A stretch of DNA of 64,000 nt from Photorhabdus luminescens subsp. luminescens (GTDB taxonomy: Bacteria > Pseudomonadota > Gammaproteobacteria > Enterobacterales > Enterobacteriaceae), in NCBI RefSeq assembly GCF_001083805.1, contig NZ_JXSK01000003.1:1-64000 (forward strand), written 5' to 3'. Made by a program: the position numbers and the translations under genes. This document shows, one piece after another, positions 24,883 through 34,552 of the stretch. How positions within the stretch are numbered: position 1 is the first letter of the stretch; each line of letters begins with the position of its first letter. Below the pieces are notes generated by a model. The model worked only from the letters and a program-made list of their open reading frames with translations, was not told where the DNA came from and searched no databases.

Positions 24883-27800
24883 CAACCACCTTGCAATAAA
24901 TTTAATATCTGTTTATTAATACGAACTTCTTTAACTAACTCACTTCCTGAACCTATACGAAAATCCTGATCATAATCTTGCTTTTTGTTTCCATACCCAA
25001 AGTATTCTTTAAATAAGTTAAGATAATAAATTTTACTATCTGGAGATACTTCTTGTTCAAGATTTAATGGGTTATTTTCCATACGAGTATTTAAATATAC
25101 GAATTTAACCGATTCATATTTATTATCAATATAACTTAAAATAGTTCCAACTTTTCTTTGAGCATTATCATGTGTTTTTAAAGATTGGTATCTTTTATCT
25201 AAAGTAGATGACCAATTTTTTGTGTCAACACAAATTAAATGCTTATCCACTTCAATATAAAAGTCAAACAACTCATAGGCTTTTTTTCCTATTTTTTCAC
25301 TCAATAATTCAGGTTCTATTGGTTGACAATTAGGTAATCTAGCCAGAAGTAGGGTAAATAAATACTCACCAATATTCCCTTTGAGCAATGGAATAAAAAA
25401 GGGATGTGGAAGGCAATCTTTAAACACATTCTTGTTTAGCATTGCAATTTCTTTTAAAAGATGTGTGACATACTCATCTTTTCTACCACTAACTCGATTA
25501 CCAATACCTGAAAATATCCATTCTTTAGGATGATATATTGAATAACCATGCTCAATATCAGTTAACGTTACTATCCCATCTTCAAGATTTTTAATACTTA
25601 ATTTCAACTGTGGAGTGGTAGATATATCAATATATAATGCATCAACCGCATCCATCATTGCCTGGTATTTTTGAACATGAGGGTTTGATTTCAGTTTTCT
25701 TACATAGTTTGATGGCGATATCAAACTTTCAATAGATCTAAGCTGTTCATTGAATATAATCGCTTCAACATTATCTTTCCTTGCAACTGAGAGCACCTCT
25801 GGAACAAAATCTTCAAAAAACTCTCTAAGTAAAGCCGAATTTCGAGCTATTTTTTTCTCAAATGATTCCCTCTCTTCACACGATTTAAAACTACACATCC
25901 TTCTTTCTTTTTCGCATAGCTGCATAAAATGATGATTTAGTAAAGACATACTCTCTAATATTGGACGATTTTTTTTAATCCGAGTAAATTGATTAAACAG
26001 AACTATTCCATCCTCTACAGCATTATCCGGGATGAATATCTCTGTGTTCATCTTCGTATCTTTACGCTCAACACGACCAATAGCTTGCATTAAATCTTTT
26101 AGTCTAGCAATCATATGCTCACGCATTAAGAACTGGTAATCTTCGCCACTTGATAAATTGACATCAAAATCCTTTAGAAATTTTTCTTCATCTGAATCAG
26201 AACATTGTTTCATTAACAGCAGATAGTTTTGCAACGAGTGAAGTGTCCTATCATTGGTTTTTTCATCCTTAATGATTGAACTCCAAAATGGCGCACTTGT
26301 TAATACTAAACGCTCAAAATCTTCCTCAAATAAATCCCCCTCTTCTCCCGGATAAGTAAGAAAATAATTTAACCCTGTACCGGCACTTTTATAAGAGGAG
26401 AGTAATACAACTTTCGTATTTTCATCCTTTATGTGGGTGAAGTCTCTAATATTACACTCTTTACGTAATTCCGCATCAAATAAAATTACGCGGATTTTAG
26501 ATTTATTTGAAAAAGGAAAATACTCAAATATTTTCCATGAATCATGAATCTTTTTGATATTCTTAATCTTTATTTCTGAGCTGGAAAAATATCTTCTCAA
26601 TTTACGCTGAAAACGATTACTCAATGCCAAACTCATCGTATGCTTACCTTGATAAGCCGCAAGGAGCATAGAACAAAGCTGACGTTCGAACTCTATTTTT
26701 TGGTAGTTATTTAAGCTATTTTTAAATTTTTTATCTAAACCGTAAAGCTCGTTCCTAAGAAAATCAAATTTTATTTTGAAACTCTCATCAAAATCTTTGC
26801 AAAAATCAAATAAAGGAAGATCTGAATTAAATACACCAAAGTCAATAGTTCTCAGTTCCGCTCGTTTATCCCGCAGAGAAGTCAATAAGGCAATATCAGT
26901 ACCACTTCGCTCAATGATTTGGATATCTAAGTTATTTGGTTTACCAGAGCAAAATCGCCGTAAGAAATTACGATTATATTGCCCTGAATAGGTTTCAGCA
27001 AAACCTGTTGTCGCACTGAGACAAATTACGCTATTCCTTGTATTATAGAGACTACGGAGTAAAGCCACTTCGGGCTGCTCTTTAATAAGATCAAGAGTAA
27101 AATTTATATACGTGAGATTACTTAATGTCTCGTCTTGAAACTCTAACTCTTTCATCCGCTCTATGGTAAATACTGTTTTAGATTGAAAATATGTATAGAA
27201 GTAAGAAATCAACATTTCTTCCGACGCAGGATGATCAAACATTTGTTTCAGTTCATTCCTGATTTTTCCTGCCTTCTGGATAAACTTATACATCAAAAAG
27301 TTTTGGCTACTATCCCCCGCCTGCTTAAGTGATTTAGCAAATTGTGAGCGACTGGAAATCTTTGCAGCAGCAGCCAATACGACCATCGCAAGTTGATAAG
27401 TATCATGCAGAGAAGGGTTTTTATCTCGACTATCCGTAGAGTAATATAACTGACAACCACTCCCTCTATGTACAAATTCAATTTTCACCTTCTTGAGTGA
27501 TTCTTCATTAAAAAAACGTTTGGGAGAAAAACTAAATACATTTCTTGTAATATTAATGACTTGTTCAATATCATCACTCTTAATTTGAACAAAATCGATA
27601 TTGCCGGAAAAAAGTTTAAGTAAAGACTCCAAGTTTTGTTCAATAGTGCCTTCTAAAGATAGTTCACAATTCTTTTCCAAATACTCCTTGATATCATGAA
27701 TAAATTCATTTTTCTCAGAGAGAAAAGGTAAATATGGCATCTTAGCAACATCAATATCTTTTACTTGTTGTAATAGACGGTAAGTTACCGCAAAAACATG

Positions 27801-29369
27801 AACAAGTTGTACTTTGTTATCAATTAAATTCACACTACGCGACATTGAAAAAACTTGATAAGCCTCATGTTCTTCATCAATCACTAATGTAAAACTGATA
27901 TTGTGTTTTCTAAAATAGTTTTCGTCGTCGATCTTAAAAAACGCGGTCTTTAAATATTCAATTTGTTCTGCAATCGGGGATTCTAAAAAAGCACTTAATA
28001 CACTGTCTGTGAGTTTCTTTTTCCCACCAATTAAGTAATCAAAAGGCATCGATTTTAAAATATATTTTCCTGCCTTATTTATCCGTGGCATTTTAATCGG
28101 TCTATCAAATTTGCTCGTTGTTGCCAGCAGAATACAAGGCGAAACCATCGCGGCTGCCATAGGTATACAATGAAAGATAATTTCTTTACGCAACTGCTCA
28201 ATCTTGTTATCTGCTCGCATAATAGCAGGTAGATTAACTGCCAACTCTTGTCGGTTTAAAGCAGCCTCAGATAACTCATCAAGCGCCCTCGTTAAATTAG
28301 ATTTATACTTTTTAAGCTGCTCTTCGTAATCCTGAATAAAATCAAATTCATCAACCTGCCGTTTTTGTCTTAAAATTTGACTTTCAATATTATCTATCAT
28401 TCTAACAATAACAGCTAAATTATTGGCTTGCGATGCCAGAGGTGATTTTTTCGCTCTTTTTTCCCATGTTAAATAACGTTTTCTATTCTCAATAATTTCT
28501 CCGTTGCAATCTTCGACCCAGTTTGCAAAGTTCAAGTCTCTCAGATCTTCCTGACCATAAAGGCCAAGAAATTCAATACCTTTTTTCTTCGCCTTTTCAA
28601 TCAGCTTCTTGTCAAAATCAATCTGTGCTTTCTGGGGAGTAATAAATAGAAAATTGGTAAAATCACTGTTTTTCACATTAATAGCAACTGATTCAATGTA
28701 ACGGCTAAGTACGCCATAACTCTTACCAAAACCCGTTCCGTCATTTGAAAATACCAGTTTCGGACTATTATTTTGATATACGCTATAGAGTTCAGATAAT
28801 CTAGCTCTCAATGTGTTAATTTCATCTTTAACCGGCTGTGGGGCCATCTTAGTCGCTAAATAATTAGCAAGGCCAAGTTGTTCTGACTTACGGCTTACGC
28901 TATATGGCTGATATTTTCCATCCAAAAGAATAATCAATTTTTGGCGATACAATTCTTGTATAATGTTTCTTTTCGATCGATTTAATTGCAAGGAAAAGTG
29001 AGCAACAACATCATTTACCAACCACCCCGCCTCAAAAAGCTGATTAACTTTTAAAAATACCTCCCTCTCTTCCTTTTTCAGCGCTTTATAAGATACACGC
29101 AATGTGAAATCATCTTTAGATGCTGTTTTGTCTCTCATCGGCAAAGCGACTTTGCGTGCCTTATCTCTACTCCTTTGATATAGAAATCCCATCTTTGCAA
29201 GCTCAAACATAATCGCAGTAGTTGTCGCTTTATCATGTTTAAGATCTTGTCTAATATCTTCCAAAATTCGAGCATGTTCATCAATAGCATTATCTAACTC
29301 TTTAAATAACTCCAATTTCTTATAAGCGATATCAAAAAGTTTTTCTTTTAAGGTTTCAGACCACCTCAT
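24882..29369 (-). CDS. SF2 helicase with C-terminal PD-(D/E)XK-like nuclease, putative defence protein
   Basis: A 1495-residue protein. Residues 1-190 form a helical N-terminus with a winged-helix-like segment. Walker A is at 210-217 (DGTGFGKS). A ~280-residue Arg/Lys/Glu-rich insertion precedes Walker B at 498-501 (DEEH, in FTLVIDEEHEAY). The second RecA lobe carries VVLLSSYKSAGTGLNY and the arginine-finger motif QAIGRVERKD near residue 1095. The C-terminal 170 residues hold KGNIGEYLFTLLL, LFDFYIEVDKHLICVDTKNW: Glu, Asp and Asp-x-Lys in the order of a restriction-endonuclease fold. This matches the logic of type III Res or similar DNA-translocating nucleases, but no methylase is next to it. 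It is the first gene of a two-gene operon. AT-rich codon use differs from the flanking metabolic genes. Anti-phage or anti-plasmid function is inferred. Confidence 0.8.
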   Translation of the reverse strand: MRWSETLKEKLFDIAYKKLELFKELDNAIDEHARILEDIRQDLKHDKATTTAIMFELAKMGFLYQRSRDKARKVALPMRDKTASKDDFTLRVSYKALKKEEREVFLKVNQLFEAGWLVNDVVAHFSLQLNRSKRNIIQELYRQKLIILLDGKYQPYSVSRKSEQLGLANYLATKMAPQPVKDEINTLRARLSELYSVYQNNSPKLVFSNDGTGFGKSYGVLSRYIESVAINVKNSDFTNFLFITPQKAQIDFDKKLIEKAKKKGIEFLGLYGQEDLRDLNFANWVEDCNGEIIENRKRYLTWEKRAKKSPLASQANNLAVIVRMIDNIESQILRQKRQVDEFDFIQDYEEQLKKYKSNLTRALDELSEAALNRQELAVNLPAIMRADNKIEQLRKEIIFHCIPMAAAMVSPCILLATTSKFDRPIKMPRINKAGKYILKSMPFDYLIGGKKKLTDSVLSAFLESPIAEQIEYLKTAFFKIDDENYFRKHNISFTLVIDEEHEAYQVFSMSRSVNLIDNKVQLVHVFAVTYRLLQQVKDIDVAKMPYLPFLSEKNEFIHDIKEYLEKNCELSLEGTIEQNLESLLKLFSGNIDFVQIKSDDIEQVINITRNVFSFSPKRFFNEESLKKVKIEFVHRGSGCQLYYSTDSRDKNPSLHDTYQLAMVVLAAAAKISSRSQFAKSLKQAGDSSQNFLMYKFIQKAGKIRNELKQMFDHPASEEMLISYFYTYFQSKTVFTIERMKELEFQDETLSNLTYINFTLDLIKEQPEVALLRSLYNTRNSVICLSATTGFAETYSGQYNRNFLRRFCSGKPNNLDIQIIERSGTDIALLTSLRDKRAELRTIDFGVFNSDLPLFDFCKDFDESFKIKFDFLRNELYGLDKKFKNSLNNYQKIEFERQLCSMLLAAYQGKHTMSLALSNRFQRKLRRYFSSSEIKIKNIKKIHDSWKIFEYFPFSNKSKIRVILFDAELRKECNIRDFTHIKDENTKVVLLSSYKSAGTGLNYFLTYPGEEGDLFEEDFERLVLTSAPFWSSIIKDEKTNDRTLHSLQNYLLLMKQCSDSDEEKFLKDFDVNLSSGEDYQFLMREHMIARLKDLMQAIGRVERKDTKMNTEIFIPDNAVEDGIVLFNQFTRIKKNRPILESMSLLNHHFMQLCEKERRMCSFKSCEERESFEKKIARNSALLREFFEDFVPEVLSVARKDNVEAIIFNEQLRSIESLISPSNYVRKLKSNPHVQKYQAMMDAVDALYIDISTTPQLKLSIKNLEDGIVTLTDIEHGYSIYHPKEWIFSGIGNRVSGRKDEYVTHLLKEIAMLNKNVFKDCLPHPFFIPLLKGNIGEYLFTLLLARLPNCQPIEPELLSEKIGKKAYELFDFYIEVDKHLICVDTKNWSSTLDKRYQSLKTHDNAQRKVGTILSYIDNKYESVKFVYLNTRMENNPLNLEQEVSPDSKIYYLNLFKEYFGYGNKKQDYDQDFRIGSGSELVKEVRINKQILNLLQGG

Positions 29370-29833
29370 TCATAAAATCTCTTTTGTTTTATTTTTGCAC
29401 GATCAAACTCTACACAAAATGCATATGATTTGCCAGAGCAAAAACAGAGGACAGAAGAGAGAAGACAGAGAGCAGAAGAAAACAGGAGGATGTTATTTTA
29501 AAATCATAACAGAGTCTAAAAGTAAATAAGATGAAAATAGCCGTCATCTCGTTCATGGGATATTTTATAAACCGGAATACTTATTAGATTAATAACTAAG
29601 TTATCAATGTATAAATTGTCGATAAAAATCATAGTGCCTGTAATTTAAATGATTTTATTTACCTCACGCTTTAATAAATCAGGAAATCTAAACGTCTATA
29701 CTTCTTCACATCTAAAATAAAACTAATATATTCCTTTTGGCTATATATGGTTGCTATTCATTCTTTCAAACAAATACATATACAGAGTTATCCTCCATAA
29801 CTGTCTGAATACAACGGATTATCTGGATATGAT
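29370..29833. other. Intergenic region between the helicase operon and the CBS gene
   Basis: About 460 bp, AT-rich, divergent promoters for both sides. A purine-only tract of ~50 nt (29437-29487, GAGGACAGAAGAGAGAAGAC-type repeats) lies near the helicase start and could form unusual structure or be a repeat relic. No gene seen. Confidence 0.6.
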
Positions 29834-31201
29834 ATGACCACATCACGCTCTGTTCTCGATATGATTGGCAATACCCCGTTGCTGGAGTTAACGCATCTGA
29901 ATACCGGTCCATGCCAATTATTTATTAAGCTGGAGAATCAAAATCCCGGCGGCTCTATTAAAGATCGCGTCGCTCTTTCTATGATTGAGCAGGCGGAAGA
30001 ACAGGGATTACTTCAACCTGGCGGCACAATTATCGAAGCCACGGCTGGTAATACCGGCATCGGATTAGCTCTGGTCGCCGCCTTGAAAGGTTATAAATTG
30101 ATTCTGGTCGTCCCAGATAAGATGAGCCGGGAGAAGGTGTTTCATCTACGTGCATTGGGTACCGATGTGCGTCTTACACGCTCGGATGTCAGTAAAGGTC
30201 ATCCAGAGTATTATCAAGACTATGCCCTACGTCTGGCGCAGGAGATCCCCGGTGCTTTTTACATCGATCAGTTCAACAATCCGGCTAACTCCGCAGCGCA
30301 CACGACCACTACCGGGCCGGAAATCTGGCAGCAAATGGACCACAATGTCGATGCAGTAGTGATTGGTGTTGGGTCCGGCGGTACGCTTGGCGGCTTGAGC
30401 CACTATTTCGCTCAAGTTTCGCCGGAAACTGAGTTTGTTCTGGCAGACCCAAATGGTTCTATCTTGGTGGACTATATCGAACGCGGCAAATATGGCGAAG
30501 CCGGGAGTTGGCAGGTGGAAGGCATCGGCGAAGATTTTGTCCCACCTCTGGGCGATTTTAGTCGGGTACACCACGCATACCGTGTCAGTGATGCAGAAGC
30601 TTTTTCCAGTGCCCGTGATCTGTTGCTAAAGGAAGGTGTGCTGGCAGGCTCTTCCAGCGGAACTTTGCTCGCCGCCGCATTGCGCTACTGCCGTGCGCAA
30701 ACTACCCCCAAACGTGTGGTTACGCTAGCCTGTGACAGTGGAAATAAGTATCTGTCAAAAATGTTTAACGATTATTGGATGCTGGAACAGGGATTCCAAT
30801 CGCGTGTGCCACAGCACGATCTCAGCGATTATATTACTTACCGTTATCAGGATGGCGCTACGGTTTTTATATCGCCGGAAGATACGTTAAAAACCGCACA
30901 TACCCGCATGCGCTTGTATGAAATTTCGCAATTACCGGTGCTGAAAGGGGAGCAAGTGGTCGGCATTATTGATGAGTGGGATTTGATGCACACCGTGCAG
31001 GCTGATCCACGCAATTTTAGCCTACCCGCTAGTCACGCCATGACTCATCAGGTGAAAACGCTGGATAGAAACGCTTCTTTGCAACAATTGATGGCAACTT
31101 TCGATGCCGGACATGTGGCGCTGATCGTCGATAATGGCCGTTTTCTTGGGCTGGTAACTCGCACAGATGTGCTGAACGCATGGCGTCAGCAACTTAATTG
31201 A
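29834..31201 (+). CDS. Cystathionine beta-synthase (PLP enzyme with CBS-domain pair)
   Basis: A 455-residue fold-type-II PLP enzyme that condenses serine (or O-acetylserine) with homocysteine to cystathionine. Residues 1-320: MIGNTPLLEL, NPGGSIKDRVAL (Schiff-base Lys in SIKDR), EATAGNTGIGLA (Asn/Thr loop binding the substrate carboxylate), GVGSGGTLGG (phosphate-binding loop) and SSSGTLLAA. Residues 330-455 are two CBS motifs, as in the eukaryotic enzyme but without the haem N-terminus. Start ATG 29834 lies behind a weak ribosome site. It is followed 18 nt later by the gamma-lyase-type gene, so the two form a reverse-transsulfuration operon making cysteine from homocysteine. A cysteine-synthase activity is an alternative. 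Confidence 0.9.
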   Translation: MTTSRSVLDMIGNTPLLELTHLNTGPCQLFIKLENQNPGGSIKDRVALSMIEQAEEQGLLQPGGTIIEATAGNTGIGLALVAALKGYKLILVVPDKMSREKVFHLRALGTDVRLTRSDVSKGHPEYYQDYALRLAQEIPGAFYIDQFNNPANSAAHTTTTGPEIWQQMDHNVDAVVIGVGSGGTLGGLSHYFAQVSPETEFVLADPNGSILVDYIERGKYGEAGSWQVEGIGEDFVPPLGDFSRVHHAYRVSDAEAFSSARDLLLKEGVLAGSSSGTLLAAALRYCRAQTTPKRVVTLACDSGNKYLSKMFNDYWMLEQGFQSRVPQHDLSDYITYRYQDGATVFISPEDTLKTAHTRMRLYEISQLPVLKGEQVVGIIDEWDLMHTVQADPRNFSLPASHAMTHQVKTLDRNASLQQLMATFDAGHVALIVDNGRFLGLVTRTDVLNAWRQQLN

Positions 31202-31219
31202 TTTTTTAGGAATGACTTT

Positions 31220-32374
31220 ATGATCAAGTTTGATACTAAAACTGTTCACGCTGGCTATACACCGGATCACACTGGCGCAATAATGCCGGCAATTTATGCA
31301 ACATCGACTTACGCCCAATCAGCCCCCGGCCAGCATACTGGTTATGAATATTCCCGCAGCGGCAATCCGACACGTGATGCTCTGGAAAGCGCGATAGCCG
31401 AATTGGAAAACGGTAGCCGAGGTTACGCTTTTAGTTCAGGGCTGGCTGCCAGTTCTACGGTGCTGGAACTCTTAGATAAGGATAGCCATTTGGTGGCCGT
31501 TGATGATCTGTACGGCGGCACCTATCGGCTACTCGAAAGAGTACGTAGCCGCACCGCCGGTTTGCGTGTCACTTATGTGGAAGCCAATGACATTGCCGGC
31601 CTTGAAGCAGCCATTCGTCCCGACACAAAAATGATTTGGGTGGAGACGCCCACCAATCCTTTGCTGAAACTGGCCGATCTGGCGGCTATCGCACAAATAG
31701 CGCAACGGCACGGTATTATTAGTGTGGCAGATAACACTTTCGCTTCACCGTATCTCCAGCGCCCACTTGATCTGGGATTTGATATTGTTGTGCACTCCGC
31801 CACTAAGTATCTCAATGGTCATTCTGATGTGATCGCAGGGCTGGCAGTGGTCGGAAAAAATGCAGAACTGGCCGAAAAACTGGGTTTTCTGCAAAACTCT
31901 GTGGGTGGCGTGCTCGATCCCTTTAGTAGTTTTCTGGTGCTGCGTGGAATGCGGACACTTGCTCTGCGTATGCAGCGCCACATCGATAATGCAGAAAAAA
32001 TCGCGCACTGGCTGGAACAACAGCCTCAGATCGAAACCGTCTTCTATCCCGGCCTCGCTTCCCATCCACAGCATGAACTGGCGAAACGTCAAATGAAGGG
32101 CTTTGGCGGTATGATTTCTGTTCACTTAAAAGGTGATGATGATTATGCCCGCCGGTTAATTCAAGAGCTAAAGCTATTTACACTGGCAGAAAGTCTGGGC
32201 GGGGTGGAGAGTCTGATCGGGCAACCATTTAGTATGACTCACGCTTCTATTCCATTAGAAAAACGTCTTGCTTCTGGGATCACACCACAGTTGGTACGTA
32301 TTTCTGTGGGTATAGAGGATGCAGAGGATCTCATCGCTGATTTAGCTCAGGCGTTGGAAAAAGCCACTCAATAA
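31220..32374 (+). CDS. Cystathionine gamma-lyase / gamma-synthase family PLP enzyme
   Basis: A 384-residue Cys/Met-metabolism PLP enzyme. Visible motifs: YEYSRSGNPTRDALE (phosphate and substrate site from the neighbouring subunit), SSGLAAS, the conserved Asp in VADNTFASPYLQ, and VHSATKYLNGHSDVIAG with the PLP lysine. Length and spacing match bacterial MetB/MccB-type enzymes. Coupling to cystathionine beta-synthase (18-nt gap) favours cleavage of cystathionine to cysteine, 2-oxobutyrate and ammonia, as in MccA-MccB/yrhAB pairs. Synthase activity cannot be excluded. Start ATG 31220 has TAGGAATG at 9 nt. A terminator follows. Confidence 0.88.
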   Translation: MIKFDTKTVHAGYTPDHTGAIMPAIYATSTYAQSAPGQHTGYEYSRSGNPTRDALESAIAELENGSRGYAFSSGLAASSTVLELLDKDSHLVAVDDLYGGTYRLLERVRSRTAGLRVTYVEANDIAGLEAAIRPDTKMIWVETPTNPLLKLADLAAIAQIAQRHGIISVADNTFASPYLQRPLDLGFDIVVHSATKYLNGHSDVIAGLAVVGKNAELAEKLGFLQNSVGGVLDPFSSFLVLRGMRTLALRMQRHIDNAEKIAHWLEQQPQIETVFYPGLASHPQHELAKRQMKGFGGMISVHLKGDDDYARRLIQELKLFTLAESLGGVESLIGQPFSMTHASIPLEKRLASGITPQLVRISVGIEDAEDLIADLAQALEKATQ

Positions 32375-32383
32375 AAGAGCAGT

Positions 32384-32417
32384 GCCAGCCAATTTTTTCA
32401 ACCGGCTGGCATTTAAA
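32384..32417 (+). terminator. Terminator between the transsulfuration pair and deoD (possibly bidirectional)
   Basis: Stem GCCAGCC (32384-32390), GGCTGGC (32404-32410), with T-rich sequence on both sides (ATTTAAAT, AATTTTTT in the loop). It separates convergent operons. Confidence 0.65.
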
Positions 32418-32465
32418 TAAAAAGCGGCTCTTTTTATACAATCAAAAACAAATGTAGAACCAGAG

Positions 32466-33182
32466 TTATTTATCGCCCAACAGAACAGATTCTAGGGCGA
32501 TTTCAATCATTTCATTGAAAGTCGTCCGGCGTTCTTCTGCGATAACTTGTTCACCAGTACGAATATGATCAGAAACGGTACAGATAGTCAGCGCTTTCAC
32601 GCCATATTCAGCAGCAACACTATAGATACCAGCCGCTTCCATTTCTACACCCAGAATACCGTATTTTTCCATCACATCGTACATTTGTTGATCAGGCGTA
32701 TAAAATAGTTCAATAGAGAAGAGGTTGCCTACATGCGCATTAATGTTTTTTGCTTTAGCGGCATCAACAGCGTTACGGACCAGATCAAAATCAGCAATCG
32801 CCGCAAAATCGTGATCTTTAAAACGTATACGGTTAACTTTGGAATCAGTACATGCCCCCATGCCAATAACCACATCACGTAATTTAACATCGTGACGTAT
32901 TGAACCACAGGAACCTACACGGATAAGGACTTTAACGCCGAAATCGGTGATCAGCTCTTTCGCATAGATAGAACAGGATGGGATACCCATACCATGCCCC
33001 ATCACAGAAATCGGGCGGCCTTTATAAGTACCGGTAAACCCTAACATACCGCGTACATCGTTTACCTGCCGCACATTTTCCAGAAAAGTTTCAGCAATAT
33101 ATTTCGCACGTAATGGATCGCCAGGCATCAGAACAACGTCGGCAAAATCACCCATCTCAGCATTAATATGAGGCGTGGCCAT
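32466..33182 (-). CDS. deoD: Purine nucleoside phosphorylase DeoD
   Basis: A 238-residue hexameric PNP that converts purine (deoxy)nucleosides plus phosphate to base and (deoxy)ribose-1-phosphate. [29 protein letters not shown] is the familiar N-terminus in meaning: His5 and Arg in GDPLRAK bind phosphate and ribose. [14 protein letters not shown] (base/ribose contacts) and the TVSDH catalytic Asp are all present. Start ATG 33182 is preceded by AAGGAAT. It is the last gene of the deoC-deoA-deoB-deoD series, 76 nt after deoB. Regulated together with deo genes through the operator region upstream of deoC (inference). Confidence 0.97.
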   Translation of the reverse strand: MATPHINAEMGDFADVVLMPGDPLRAKYIAETFLENVRQVNDVRGMLGFTGTYKGRPISVMGHGMGIPSCSIYAKELITDFGVKVLIRVGSCGSIRHDVKLRDVVIGMGACTDSKVNRIRFKDHDFAAIADFDLVRNAVDAAKAKNINAHVGNLFSIELFYTPDQQMYDVMEKYGILGVEMEAAGIYSVAAEYGVKALTICTVSDHIRTGEQVIAEERRTTFNEMIEIALESVLLGDK

Positions 33183-33258
33183 AATTAAATTCCTTATTTT
33201 TTTATTTAATGGTTATTTTTGTAATATATGGCTGCCCAAAAGCAGCCAATAAGTAGGC

Positions 33259-34482
33259 TCAGAGCATTGATTCGCCATATTCCATTGGCGACAGTGCAAA
33301 ATATTTAGCAACTGTCTGCCCAATATCAGCAAAAGTTTCACGATGCCCCAATGAACCAGGTTGTACTTTTGGTCCATAAATCAGCACCGGAATGTGCTCA
33401 CGAGTATGGTCAGTACCAGACCACGTTGGATCACAACCGTGGTCGGCAGTCAGGATTAAAATGTCATCATCTTTCACCAGTTTCAACATTTCAGGCAGAC
33501 GGCGGTCAAACAGTTCTAATGCCGCCGCATAACCCGGAACATCACGACGATGACCATAAGAAGAGTCAAAATCGACAAAGTTAGTGAATACGATGGTGTC
33601 GTCACCCGCTTTTTCCATTTCCACCAGCGTTGCATCAAACAGTGCATCAATGCCGGTCGCTTTTACTTTTTGCGTAATGCCGACATTCGCATAGATATCG
33701 GCAATTTTACCGATAGAAACGACTTCGCCATTTTTTTCATCGACCAATTTTTTCAGCATGGTAGGAGCAGGCGGTTCTACAGCTAAGTCATGGCGATTAC
33801 CAGTACGCTGGAAATTACTCGCCTTGTCTCCAATAAATGGGCGCGCAATAACCCGACCAATGTTATAACCGCCATCAGTCAATTCTTCACGGGCGATTTC
33901 GCACAGCTCGTACAGACGATCTAAACCGAACGTCTCTTCGTGACAAGCAATCTGGAATACCGAGTCAGCAGAGGTGTAGAAAATTGGTTTACCCGTTTTC
34001 ATATGCTCTTCACCCAATTTATCCAGAATAACTGTCCCCGAAGAGTGGCAGTTACCGAGATAACCTGGCAGATTTGCGCGTTCTACCAGTTTATCCAACA
34101 ATGCCTGCGGAAAGCTGTTTTCTTCGTCTTTGAAGTAACCCCAATCAAACAGCACCGGGACACCGGCAATTTCCCAGTGACCTGACGGTGTATCTTTGCC
34201 GGAAGAGAGTTCACTGGCGTAAGCGTAAGCGCCAATAATGTCCGCGTCTTTATCCAAACCGACAGGGAAAGTTCCACAAGACTCCTCAGTCGCTTTACCC
34301 AAACCTAAGCGGCTTAAGTTCGGCAAATACAGAGGCCCTTTGCGACCGACATCAGCATCACCACGGGCACAGGCTTCCGCAATGTGCCCCAAGGTGTTAG
34401 ATCCTTTATCACCAAATTTTTCGGCATCTTCACTGGCTCCAATGCCAAAAGAATCCAATACCATGATGAATGTACGTTTCAT
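33259..34482 (-). CDS. deoB: Phosphopentomutase DeoB
   Basis: A 407-residue alkaline-phosphatase-superfamily metalloenzyme interconverting (deoxy)ribose-1- and 5-phosphate, feeding Deo[17 protein letters not shown] contains the first Mn-binding Asp; [19 protein letters not shown] carries the distal metal ligands. I start it at ATG 34482 because GCAGGAGAAAATT precedes it and it gives 407 residues, the E. coli length. A frame extending six codons further upstream would run through this ribosome site. It lies 52 nt downstream of the deoA stop... on the minus strand the order is deoA then deoB. Confidence 0.97.
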   Translation of the reverse strand: MKRTFIMVLDSFGIGASEDAEKFGDKGSNTLGHIAEACARGDADVGRKGPLYLPNLSRLGLGKATEESCGTFPVGLDKDADIIGAYAYASELSSGKDTPSGHWEIAGVPVLFDWGYFKDEENSFPQALLDKLVERANLPGYLGNCHSSGTVILDKLGEEHMKTGKPIFYTSADSVFQIACHEETFGLDRLYELCEIAREELTDGGYNIGRVIARPFIGDKASNFQRTGNRHDLAVEPPAPTMLKKLVDEKNGEVVSIGKIADIYANVGITQKVKATGIDALFDATLVEMEKAGDDTIVFTNFVDFDSSYGHRRDVPGYAAALELFDRRLPEMLKLVKDDDILILTADHGCDPTWSGTDHTREHIPVLIYGPKVQPGSLGHRETFADIGQTVAKYFALSPMEYGESML

Positions 34483-34552
34483 AATTTTCTCCTGCGTCAA
34501 ATCACGCTAACAATGCGAAAATGCCACTATTATCTAATAATAAGTATGGTTA

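Noticed and set aside
22849-29369. Type III restriction-modification system
   Set aside because: The large gene has Res-like logic, but there is no Mod methyltransferase, and the partner protein has no SAM or target-recognition motif.
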